Shown piece after piece: positions 10,028-17,159 of a DNA stretch of 64,000 nt. How positions within the stretch are numbered: the stretch's first letter is position 1; the number at the start of each line of letters is the position of its first letter. The position numbers and the translations under genes are program-made. The DNA comes from Stappia sediminis (GTDB lineage: Bacteria > Pseudomonadota > Alphaproteobacteria > Rhizobiales > Stappiaceae): assembly GCF_009826895.1 (NCBI RefSeq), contig NZ_WUMV01000009.1, positions 248,001 through 312,000 on the forward strand, written 5' to 3'. Under the pieces are notes generated by a model. The model searched no databases and was not told where the DNA came from. It worked only from the letters and a program-made list of their open reading frames with translations.

Positions 10028-11757
10028 TCGGATTTGTCCTTTGAATCAGTCTTTTCGGAATTGCGGAAATGCATCTGGTGGTAGTATCCGATGGCAAAGG
10101 TGCCTTGCGCCTGCAAGCTGAGCGTCGCCGGAAGCCGCGCGGGCAGAAGGTTCATGACCTCCCCCATCTGGCCGGCGAAATAGCCCGCCAGACGAGCGCT
10201 CGCGCCGTCTTTTTCCGCTTTCGAGCGATGGTGGAGATTGAGACGCAGCAGGATTGGAAAGACCGAGCGGGGCGCGGAGGATGCCGTGCCGAAGTAGCGG
10301 TCGCGGATCGAGGCGTTCACCTTTCCAAGCGCAAGGTTCTGCATCTTTTCCATGATTGCGAAAAGACGGCCGAGAACATAGGCCGTGTCGTCGTTCGCGG
10401 TGTCTAGCGCCACGGGAACCTCCTTCTTGAAATTTCGAACAAGCACCGCCTTTAGCAGGCCGGCGCGAAAACCATTGATGTGCCCGTCGGCGCGAATGCG
10501 CATCAGGACCGTCGACATAAGGGTGAGCGGATAATTCGTGCCGCTCAGGATCGAGCGCATCCAGTCGCCGGCCAGATTGGGCTGGATATTGTCGCGCTTG
10601 CCGAGCACGGCGGTTTCAACGAGATACCGCCAGATCGGCGGATTTTCCGCTTTCGGCGCCGGTTCGATGCGCATATCCGCGACGTACCGCTGATAGTTTC
10701 GCGCAAGCACGCCGAAATCGTCGTCGAACCAGAAGCGCACGGAAAGGCGTGCCGCGTTGGGCGCGAGGCCGAGCACGCAAAAGCGCACGCCTTCGGCAAG
10801 TTCGGGCGCGAAATCCTTCAGCGGCCTGCCCTTGCGGATCTTTTCCAGGATCTCGCCGACGCCGCCGGCCTGCATCTCCTCATCCACCTCGGCGAACATC
10901 GCCATGAAGGTCTCTTCGGCCTCTTCGGCGCTTGGCGCATGCGAGGCGTCGGCCCAGAAAACCGTCGACGTATCGCCGATCTGCACGCGATGGCCGCTGT
11001 CTGTGGAGAGATACCGGTTCAGAACGGTGGTGTATTTGAACGCCGCATCTTCCGATACCGGCGCGTTGTCGCCCTGCTCATGTCCGTAGGAGGTGAAGGC
11101 GTCGAGGTTGAACGAAACGATCGAAGCGCCTGCGGTTTGCGCGCCCCAAACGCCCTTGATCGACGGGTGGAGCCGGGCAACGGGCGCGCGAACGCCGGTT
11201 ACAAGGCAGAGCTGTTCCGCCCCCTTCTTCCCGCCCTGAAGTTTCGCCCAGACATCGCGCGCCGCCTGGCGATCGTGCAGGTGGATATTCTGAAGCCGTT
11301 CGGACTCAAGCGCGAAGATGACGTTCTGGTCCTTCATCTCCTCCGGCCAGCCGAGCCTGTCGAAATCCTCAGGCGACCATCCGTCCAGAAAACGCAGCAG
11401 GGCGATGAGGCCCGGATCGCCGATACCGGCAAGCGCTTCGCGGTGAAAATCCACGAAGGCGGCGTGCTCACCCAGCACGCGTTTCCCCATCCCACCCGTC
11501 ACGCCGAGTACGTAGGATGTCTTGTCCCAAAGGAAGTTCGGCGCAATCCCGGAAGACCGCTTCGCTCCCTGAGGAACGGCCATCGGACGCGGCAGCGGCT
11601 TCTTTCCCGACACATCGCGCAAATCGTGAGGTAGGCCGACGGGCTCTCCAGCATCGTTCAAGGCGATGAGGAAGGAAATTTTCTCCAGCGAATAGCCAAC
11701 CGGCGGCGCATCTTCCAGCCGGTCGTAGGCACTGGCAAGCGATGTCAGAATGCTCAT
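10024..11757 (-). CDS. cas8c: Type I-C Cascade large subunit Cas8c (Csd1)
   Basis: Large subunit that reads the PAM and closes Cascade on target DNA. The protein from [20 protein letters not shown] has 577 residues, matching Csd1, with the N-terminal segment [16 protein letters not shown] and downstream [11 protein letters not shown] typical of the family. A longer frame reaches 11865, but the ATG at 11757 overlaps the cas5 TGA by four bases (ATGA) and restores the family N-terminus, so I use it. It lies between cas5 and cas7, as in other I-C operons. In many I-C systems an internal start yields a small Cas11 subunit from the 3' part; I did not identify that start here. Confidence 0.95.
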   Translation of the reverse strand: MSILTSLASAYDRLEDAPPVGYSLEKISFLIALNDAGEPVGLPHDLRDVSGKKPLPRPMAVPQGAKRSSGIAPNFLWDKTSYVLGVTGGMGKRVLGEHAAFVDFHREALAGIGDPGLIALLRFLDGWSPEDFDRLGWPEEMKDQNVIFALESERLQNIHLHDRQAARDVWAKLQGGKKGAEQLCLVTGVRAPVARLHPSIKGVWGAQTAGASIVSFNLDAFTSYGHEQGDNAPVSEDAAFKYTTVLNRYLSTDSGHRVQIGDTSTVFWADASHAPSAEEAEETFMAMFAEVDEEMQAGGVGEILEKIRKGRPLKDFAPELAEGVRFCVLGLAPNAARLSVRFWFDDDFGVLARNYQRYVADMRIEPAPKAENPPIWRYLVETAVLGKRDNIQPNLAGDWMRSILSGTNYPLTLMSTVLMRIRADGHINGFRAGLLKAVLVRNFKKEVPVALDTANDDTAYVLGRLFAIMEKMQNLALGKVNASIRDRYFGTASSAPRSVFPILLRLNLHHRSKAEKDGASARLAGYFAGQMGEVMNLLPARLPATLSLQAQGTFAIGYYHQMHFRNSEKTDSKDKSE

Positions 11758-12446
11758 CGAAGGATCTCCGCCGATCCGGGCGCGGGCACCCGCATGACCC
11801 CGTTTTCCAGTTTCGCGCGGAAGAAGAGCGAAGGCCTTCCGGGTGCTGTGTGGTCGATGTCCCAAAGCATGATGCCGAGGTCGCGCGGCATCCCGAAACC
11901 GAGAGACGGCGGCTTTTCCTTCCGCTCAGGAGGCGGGGCATCGATTGCTAAAAGTTCGAAATCGGCCGCGAACTCGCGCGTGCCGAGACAGGGCTGGTGA
12001 AAGCACTGCCCTTTGCCCGCGCGCCGGTTGAACATGTCGAGGTGTTTGCCTTCGCTGTCGTTCGGCCCGGCCTTCGCCGTCATCTCGAAATGCGCTTCGA
12101 TGACGTAAGCGACATCCACGAGCACCATTGAAGCCCGCTGCTGCCGGTCTTCGTCGACAATAAGCCCAAGCCCTTCCAGGCTTTCGCGCTTCATCGCCGT
12201 CTTGATCTTCTGCGACGAGGCTTTGTGGCCGACCTCGTTGCGGCGGATCGACTGAAAACGGATGGGCTCAAGAACGTGGATCGCGTCGACCACCCAGCGG
12301 ATCGCCGGTTTCCAGTGGATCGCCTCGAGAATGCCGCGCGCCGCGGACGGCGTCATCACATCGTAGGAAACTCTCTCAACCTTGGTCTCCGGGCGAGTAA
12401 ACAACGCGCGCGGGCCGGAAACCCTTAATCTGATCCCATAGGACAT
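11754..12446 (-). CDS. cas5: Type I-C Cas5 (Cas5c/Cas5d), pre-crRNA endonuclease
   Basis: In type I-C, which lacks Cas6, this protein cuts pre-crRNA in the repeat and stays bound to the 5' handle. The 230-residue protein starts MSYGIRLRVSGPRALFTRPE and has the RAMP strand and the conserved YDVMTPSAARGILEAI segment. The start ATG at 12446 is preceded by GGAG (12459-12456) at nine bases. That Shine-Dalgarno lies inside an 11-bp sequence that is perfectly complementary to a segment 79 bases upstream, and a CRISPR-repeat-like hairpin sits between the two. Cas5 may therefore bind or cut its own mRNA leader (inference). Confidence 0.96.
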   Translation of the reverse strand: MSYGIRLRVSGPRALFTRPETKVERVSYDVMTPSAARGILEAIHWKPAIRWVVDAIHVLEPIRFQSIRRNEVGHKASSQKIKTAMKRESLEGLGLIVDEDRQQRASMVLVDVAYVIEAHFEMTAKAGPNDSEGKHLDMFNRRAGKGQCFHQPCLGTREFAADFELLAIDAPPPERKEKPPSLGFGMPRDLGIMLWDIDHTAPGRPSLFFRAKLENGVMRVPAPGSAEILR

Positions 12447-12448
12447 AC

Positions 12449-12548
12449 GGGCTCACTCCATTAATTGCTTTTCAAATTTTCAGTCGCAGCGATCCAACGA
12501 TTGTTTCTATCCACGCCCATAAGTTGATGAGCGACAAGGAGTGAGCCC
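12449..12548 (-). promoter_or_regulatory. 11-bp inverted repeat that can hide the cas5 ribosome binding site
   Basis: GGAGTGAGCCC at 12538-12548 is the exact reverse complement of GGGCTCACTCC at 12449-12459. In the minus-strand RNA the upstream arm GGGCTCACTCC follows the creT stop codon, and the downstream arm GGAGTGAGCCC contains the cas5 Shine-Dalgarno. Pairing would enclose the pseudo-repeat hairpin in a 78-nt loop and block cas5 initiation; cleavage at the pseudo-repeat would separate the two arms. The complementarity is seen, the function is inferred. Confidence 0.7.
12468..12535 (-). ncRNA. creA: CreA/CreR-like crRNA-like RNA: diverged CRISPR repeat plus guide
   Basis: In minus orientation, 12535-12503 is a 33-nt pseudo-repeat that starts GTCGC and ends GCGTGGATAGAAAC. 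The last 14 bases differ from the array repeat at one base, so the Cas5 handle is kept. The stem sequence has changed but still pairs: CGCTCAT with ATGGGCG (one G-U) around loop CAACTT. The bases that follow (from 12502) read AATCGTTGGATCGCT and match a TTC-flanked site at 12720-12734 in positions 1-5, 7-11 and 13-15. No clear second repeat is visible; GACTGAAAA about 20 bases on could be a remnant. The 3' end given here is approximate. Known relatives are the CreA antitoxin RNAs and CreR cas-regulating RNAs of type I loci. Confidence 0.85.
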
Positions 12549-12649
12549 TATTCACTTACTGTCCATACCAATATTTTGATGAAAGCGAGCACCACGATAG
12601 CCACGATCGAGCTCCAAAAATCATGCTCGCCCCACGAAGGAATGCGCAT
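12548..12649 (-). CDS. creT: 33-residue one-helix membrane peptide, candidate CreT toxin
   Basis: A 33-codon frame with ATG at 12649 and TAG at 12550-12548, preceded by GGAGG at 12660-12656 with ideal six-base spacing, one of the best ribosome binding sites in the window. The peptide starts MRIPSWGEHDFW, then has a hydrophobic helix (residues about 12-31: SSIVAIVVLAFIK then ILVWTV) and ends SE. Size, a single helix with one Lys and Trp residues near the ends resemble the small membrane toxins of type I toxin-antitoxin systems (for example Ldr and ShoB). It lies between cas3 and the pseudo-repeat, downstream of the site matched by the pseudo-repeat guide. I infer a toxin that Cascade normally represses; toxicity has not been shown. 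Too short for standard gene callers. Confidence 0.75.
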   Translation of the reverse strand: MRIPSWGEHDFWSSIVAIVVLAFIKILVWTVSE

Positions 12650-12678
12650 TGAATACCTCCACCAATATTCAAGTTGGG

Positions 12679-12707
12679 GTTGTATCATGAAATCAATTCA
12701 GATTCAA
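12679..12707 (-). promoter_or_regulatory. Candidate promoter of the 33-residue peptide gene
   Basis: On the minus strand TTGAAT (12707-12702) is followed after 17 bases by TACAAC (12684-12679), a plausible sigma-70 pair that would start transcription near 12672, about 22 bases before the ATG. An alternative -35, TTGAAG at 12721-12716, overlaps the TTC of the Cascade site. Either way the predicted Cascade footprint abuts or covers the promoter. Confidence 0.5.
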
Positions 12708-12716
12708 CGCCTTCAC

Positions 12717-12754
12717 TTCAATCGGTGGATAGCTATCATTTTGCCGTAAACAAC
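12717..12754 (+). promoter_or_regulatory. Predicted Cascade target of the crRNA-like RNA (TTC PAM plus partial protospacer)
   Basis: On the plus strand TTC (12717-12719) is the type I-C PAM. The next 15 bases, AATCGGTGGATAGCT, match the pseudo-repeat guide AATCGTTGGATCGCT except at positions 6 and 12, the bases that type I Cascade flips out and does not read. Matching stops after position 15, which should allow binding without DNA cleavage. A full protospacer would extend to about 12754, next to the cas3 stop codon. Confidence 0.82.
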
Positions 12755-12756
12755 AA

Positions 12757-15012
12757 TTAGATCACAGGCCCTTCAAGAGCCAGATAGTCCGCATCCTCCC
12801 AGATAAGCCCCGCCTCCTGCCTATAGAGCTTTTCGCCGCGAAGCACCGCGAACTGGTCGCCGTAAAGATCGGCGCGCACATAACCGATGTGTTCCTTGGC
12901 CCGAAGCTTCTTCCGCGCAGCCGGCGGCACCTGCACGGTCCAGGGCTGAAGCCCCCGTGCCGCCGCGCCGGCGGACATGCGCCCGGATTTCAGGGCTTCG
13001 AGAATGTTGCGCGCGGCCTCGTCGCGCGCCACGATCACCGGCGCCAGGCCGCTTTCGATCATCCGGTAATTTTCCGCCACAGTGCGGTAGGCGAAATCGG
13101 TGCCCGTTCTGTCCATCCTGAAGCGCTTGAGGATGCGGTGCTTGTCCAGCCCGTCATCGAGACGCCAGTAGACCTGACGGAAAAACGCCTCGACCGCCTC
13201 GGGAGAAGACAGGTCGTCATGCTCGCGCCGCACGTGGGAGAGATCGCCGGCCAACTGCCGGATTTCCGCCGGTGGCGGATAATCCGGGCAGGCGAAGACC
13301 GTCACGATGCTGTCTTCCGCCCGATTAATCCCCTCGCGGTTGCAGCGCCCCGCCGCCTGGACGATCTGGTCAAGCCCCGCTTCCGCGCGCCAGACATTCG
13401 GGAAATCCACATCCACGCCCGCTTCCACCAGCGAGGTCGCGATCACCCGGCATGTCCGCCCCTCCTTCAGCCTTTCGCGGATGCGCGACAGGATTTCGCG
13501 CCTGTGGGCCGCGAACTGGCGCGTCGTCAGGTGAATCAGGCCGTCGAGCCCCGCCGATCCGGCCGCCGTGAAAAGCTCGTAGGCGTGCTTGCGGCTGTTG
13601 ACGATGACGAGCCCCTGCGCGCGCGCGCCAAGCGCATCGATCAGCGCGGTGTCGGCCATCTCGCCCGTGTGGCGGATGGTCGCCCGCTTCAGTTCTTTCG
13701 CCAGGCGCTGCGGATCCGGTGCGAGCTCACGACCCTCAAGCGGCAGGGCGAGCGGGTGGCCTTCGGGAAAGTTTCGTGCATCGAAAGCGGGCTGCGTCGC
13801 CGTGCAAAGCACGACGGAACAGCCGTAATTACGTGCCAATTCCTCGATTGCCCGCACTGTCGGCGCGAGCAGCGCGCGCGGCAGGACCTGCGCTTCGTCA
13901 AGCACGATAACGCTTCCGGCAATGTTATGGAGCTTGCGGCAACGGGAGGGCTTTGCTGCGAACAGGCTTTCGAAGAACTGCACATTGGTCGTCACCACAA
14001 CCGGCGGCGCCCAGTCCTCCATGGCGAGCCTGAGTTTTCCCCGGCCCTCTCTGCACCTTTCTTTTAGCGTCCCGTCTTCCTCAATCGTCGAATGATGCAC
14101 CAGCACCATGTCCGGGCCCAGCACCTGCTGGAAGATCCGCGCTGTCTGATCGACGATCGAGGTGAAGGGGATGGCGTAGATGATACGCCTGAGCCCGTGC
14201 CGCTTCGCATGGTCGAGCGCGAAGCCGAGCGAAGCCAGCGTCTTGCCTCCGCCAGTCGGCACATTCAGCGTGAAAAGCCCTGGCGGCTCGCCCGCCCGGT
14301 GGCGTGCGTGATCGAGGATTTCCGTGCGAAGCCCATTGAGGGGCGTTTTCTCGCCTTGCTCGCGCAAGCCTGCCATATAACCGTCGAATCGCGCGATCAG
14401 CCCGTCGACGATATCCGGTAGTTCCGGCCAGTCTCGATCCGGTTCCTGCCCCTCTATCGACGCGTAAAACCGCTCGGTATCGAGGAAGTCCGCATCCACC
14501 AGGCAGGAAAAGATCATCCGCCCGAGAAAGGAGAACTGAAACGCGGCTTTTTCCCTCGTGCCGGCAAGCTTTAGCGCCGGCATCAGGCTCATGCCGTCCG
14601 GCTCGATCTCTCTGGCCCAGGCTGGATCGAGCGACTCCAGCATGTCTTTCTTCAACCGCTCGGCAAGCGTTCCCGCCTCACCGCGCATGTCGGGCAGACC
14701 GCCGTGATGGCCGGCCACCGCATAAGAAACCAACTCGGCGACAGCCCGATCGCCCGCACTTTCGCCGAGTTGCCGCGCGAGGATGGCGCCGGCCGTGGAG
14801 TGGTCGATCCGCGCTCCGGCCCCTTCAAGCCTTGCCTGGAAGCCATTAGTATATTTGCCAAGATCGTGCAGGAGCCCCGCCAGCCGAGCGGGCTTTTCGA
14901 GCCCTAAGGACCGCCCGAACGAAGCGGCGAGTTCCGCGACGCCAGTCAGATGATCTGAGAGACCCTGCCAATCGGATTTCGATGGATCGCCCGTCGAATG
15001 CGCAAAAAACAT
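12757..15012 (-). CDS. cas3: CRISPR-associated helicase-nuclease Cas3
   Basis: Recruited by target-bound Cascade to nick and degrade DNA. The 751-residue protein has an N-terminal HD nuclease domain (LLHDLGKYTNGF about residue 47, then DHSTAGAIL), Walker A in VPTGGGKTLASLG (about residue 250), the DExH-type box VIVLDEAQVL and motif VI QAAGRCNREG. All key residues are present. It is the first gene of the locus and is separated from cas5 by 310 bases, whereas the other cas genes overlap or nearly touch, so the downstream genes probably have their own promoter inside that gap. Confidence 0.97.
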   Translation of the reverse strand: MFFAHSTGDPSKSDWQGLSDHLTGVAELAASFGRSLGLEKPARLAGLLHDLGKYTNGFQARLEGAGARIDHSTAGAILARQLGESAGDRAVAELVSYAVAGHHGGLPDMRGEAGTLAERLKKDMLESLDPAWAREIEPDGMSLMPALKLAGTREKAAFQFSFLGRMIFSCLVDADFLDTERFYASIEGQEPDRDWPELPDIVDGLIARFDGYMAGLREQGEKTPLNGLRTEILDHARHRAGEPPGLFTLNVPTGGGKTLASLGFALDHAKRHGLRRIIYAIPFTSIVDQTARIFQQVLGPDMVLVHHSTIEEDGTLKERCREGRGKLRLAMEDWAPPVVVTTNVQFFESLFAAKPSRCRKLHNIAGSVIVLDEAQVLPRALLAPTVRAIEELARNYGCSVVLCTATQPAFDARNFPEGHPLALPLEGRELAPDPQRLAKELKRATIRHTGEMADTALIDALGARAQGLVIVNSRKHAYELFTAAGSAGLDGLIHLTTRQFAAHRREILSRIRERLKEGRTCRVIATSLVEAGVDVDFPNVWRAEAGLDQIVQAAGRCNREGINRAEDSIVTVFACPDYPPPAEIRQLAGDLSHVRREHDDLSSPEAVEAFFRQVYWRLDDGLDKHRILKRFRMDRTGTDFAYRTVAENYRMIESGLAPVIVARDEAARNILEALKSGRMSAGAAARGLQPWTVQVPPAARKKLRAKEHIGYVRADLYGDQFAVLRGEKLYRQEAGLIWEDADYLALEGPVI

Positions 15013-15121
15013 TATGAAGTATCTGCCTTTTCCGAAAATCGACGCTATGCAATAGCCCGTGGAGAATTCATTAATATCGCTTCAAGGCTCACATTATTGC
15101 GCAGTGGAAGCTAACTGTATG

Positions 15122-15155
15122 ATCCCGGGATTTGACGGCGCATCTTATCCCGGGA
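15122..15155. repeat. Two direct ATCCCGGGA boxes upstream of cas3
   Basis: ATCCCGGGA occurs at 15122-15130 and 15147-15155, 25 bases centre to centre, about 110-140 bases upstream of the cas3 start. Each core CCCGGG is palindromic. Position and spacing would suit a repressor or activator binding site for the cas3 promoter, but no regulator is identified. Confidence 0.4.
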
Positions 15156-15173
15156 ACGGAAGGATGCAGCGTG

Positions 15174-15210
15174 GAGCAGGTTCTCCTCGACAACGCCACA
15201 TAACCTGCTC
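15174..15210 (-). terminator. Stem-loop at the end of the flavodoxin-like gene
   Basis: GAGCAGGTT (minus strand, 15210-15202) pairs with AACCTGCTC (15182-15174), starting inside the TGA stop codon. There is no U-tract after it, so it is a weak terminator candidate or an mRNA-end stabiliser ahead of the cas3 promoter. Confidence 0.4.
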
Positions 15211-15694
15211 AAAACATGCCCATTGCGAGCCCTGCCCCCATAGCTGCCCCGAGGTCGCGGCAAAGGCCGAGTTGCTCCTCGCCAATCGTCTTTTCGGCAA
15301 GGATCTCCTCGGGTGTCTGGGCGTGGGTGCAAACGATCAGGGGCGGCTGGACTTCCTTCAGACGCCATCCCTTTGCAATGCGGGCAATCTGGCGAGCCGC
15401 ATTCTCACCGTCAGAGCCCGCGCAAATCATTTGGGCGTAGGGGCGTCCCTCCAGTCGCCCCAAAACCGGGTAGTAGCATCTGTCGAAGAAATCCTTCATC
15501 ACACCCGAAATCGCTGCCAGGTTTTCCGGAGCACAGAAAATGTAGCCGTCGGCCTGCAGGAGATCGTCGGGCCCGGCCTTGTCTGCGGATTTTAGAATTG
15601 TCCGGGCTTCTTGCCTTGCTGCAGCGGCCGCCGCTTCGGCCATCTGCCGGCTGCCGCCGGTTCTTGAATGATAGACTATGAGAAGCCGCGCCAT
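15209..15694 (-). CDS. Flavodoxin-like NAD(P)H-dependent oxidoreductase
   Basis: A 161-residue single-domain flavoprotein. The N-terminus MARLLIVYHSRTGGSRQMAE has the FMN phosphate-binding loop (S-R-T-G-G-S-R), followed by GYIFCAPENLAAISGVMKDFFDR and GRPYAQMICAGSDG, as in the flavodoxin/NADPH-dependent FMN reductase group. The start is the ATG at 15694; a longer frame to 16795 continues through non-homologous sequence antisense to the neighbouring sulfotransferase gene and was rejected. The substrate is unknown. It is upstream of cas3 on the same strand but separated by 196 bases and a stem-loop, so it is probably not part of the CRISPR operon. Confidence 0.85.
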   Translation of the reverse strand: MARLLIVYHSRTGGSRQMAEAAAAAARQEARTILKSADKAGPDDLLQADGYIFCAPENLAAISGVMKDFFDRCYYPVLGRLEGRPYAQMICAGSDGENAARQIARIAKGWRLKEVQPPLIVCTHAQTPEEILAEKTIGEEQLGLCRDLGAAMGAGLAMGMF

Positions 15695-15967
15695 GCCGAA
15701 TTCGCCCACCGATTTCCTGCCTTGAATTGCGAGTGAACGGCGCAGCCCGCCGCGAGGTTTTTGCCGTCTGGCAAGGTCTCGCGAACGAGCGCCATGGCGT
15801 TCACGGATGGTACATCGTGCCAATTTCCCCGTCCGTCCACCATGATCGGCGCGCTTCAGGCCGACAACCGGGCACCCGTTTCTGCAATCCGATTGGCAAG
15901 AAATTGCCAACCGGCGCATAGGTGTATATGCACGCTTCAACTGATGTGCGAGCGGACACTCTGTGCC

Positions 15968-16645
15968 ATGAAGATTTTTTGCCTGGGGTTGCCAAAAACA
16001 GGGCTGTCGAGCCTTTTGTCGTTCATGTTCGACAATGGCGTTGCGGCTTACGGAAAAAGCCACACCCTCAGCAAATACTATTATGCCCACCGCCTGGCGG
16101 ATATGGCTCGCTTTTACGATCAGGGCGAATATCACTGCGATGTCCCGACGCCATTTGCCTATGAAGCCTTGTTCGAGCGCTACGGCTCCAATGCGAAATA
16201 CATCTTGAGCACGAGGCAAGACGCCGAAACGTGGTACGCAAGCATGCTGCGCCACAACATTTATGCGCATCCGGTCAAACACAAGCAGAAGCGTTTCTTT
16301 GGCACGCGTTTTCCGCACGGCTTCAAGGGCGCATATACCGATTTTTATGAGCGCCACAATGAAGCCGTGGCCGAGTTTTTCGAAAAGCGGTCTCCAGCGA
16401 ACTTCATGATCATGAAAACGGGATCGGACTTCGATATCGATGCACTTTGCAGCTTCATAGGCGTCGAACCGACACAAGCCGCCTACCCGAAAGCAAACGT
16501 CAGCGGCACGCGCGAGGAGACGCCGTCCGACGCCTTCAAGCGTCGTTTCAACGGGGTTGTCCAGCCGCTTTACGGGCAAATCTGCTCGCGGCTTTATCCT
16601 GATGCCGTGCTGAAGCTTCGCTATATCAAGTCGTTTATTGCCTGA
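15968..16645 (+). CDS. Sulfotransferase-like protein
   Basis: A 225-residue protein starting MKIFCLGLPKTGLSSLLSFM, where GLPKTGLSSL is the PAPS-binding loop of sulfotransferases. KYILSTRQDAETWYAS supplies the second motif (Arg and Ser of the 3'-phosphate site), and the C-terminal half is basic and aromatic-rich. The start at 15968 is chosen because the family fold begins there; a longer frame to 15761 runs into unrelated sequence. It forms the right flank of the CRISPR-Cas block, mirrored by a sulfotransferase at 4381 on the left. The acceptor is unknown; capsule or lipid decoration is possible. Confidence 0.75.
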   Translation: MKIFCLGLPKTGLSSLLSFMFDNGVAAYGKSHTLSKYYYAHRLADMARFYDQGEYHCDVPTPFAYEALFERYGSNAKYILSTRQDAETWYASMLRHNIYAHPVKHKQKRFFGTRFPHGFKGAYTDFYERHNEAVAEFFEKRSPANFMIMKTGSDFDIDALCSFIGVEPTQAAYPKANVSGTREETPSDAFKRRFNGVVQPLYGQICSRLYPDAVLKLRYIKSFIA

Positions 16646-17159
16646 AACGTCCGGCTGACATCCGCTTCGAGGGCATATCCAGCAAAGCCCGAATCGGGTC
16701 TTGCGGGATATGTAATGGGGACCGCCATTGGTGCGCCCTCTCCTATTGTTCTTGATCAGCGTTTCGTGATTGCACCGGGAGCCGGAAACCGGCAAAACAA
16801 TTTCCTCATTCTTGCTGAATATAGGCGCATATCTTAAGAAGCTTTCGAATAACGGTCGAAAAATTTCGCCTTATGCCTCAAAAGCTCTGGTTGGCCTCCG
16901 TAATCCGCAAAACTTCAACGCAGTAAAAACGGATTTGATACGCGATCCGATTGGCGTGCGTGATTTCCCTGAGCTGCCACCGATAAACTGACGCAGTCAC
17001 ACGAAATACAAGCATATAGCGATTTTTTTCTTTTATTTTCGAGTTGTTGAAATTGCGTTTTAAGTATGGCAACTTACAAATCCATGAATTTTATTTGACA
17101 AATGGGTGTATAACCCGCATTGATGGATAATAAACAATAAGATCTTCCGGCGTTTCGAA
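16646..17159. other. Intergenic region upstream of the GlxA-type regulator
   Basis: 514 bases without a convincing gene. A 73-codon frame at 16770-16991 has no ribosome binding site or family features. The last 150 bases are AT-rich, with a consensus TTGACA at 17095-17100, and should contain the promoter of the regulator. Confidence 0.6.

Noticed and set aside
13400-13425. Another repeat-like CCACGCCC stretch inside cas3
   Set aside because: It is ordinary coding sequence; the GTCGC/GAAAC ends and the hairpin are missing.
16770-16991. 73-codon frame before the GlxA-type regulator
   Set aside because: No ribosome binding site, no family features, lies in promoter-like AT-rich DNA.
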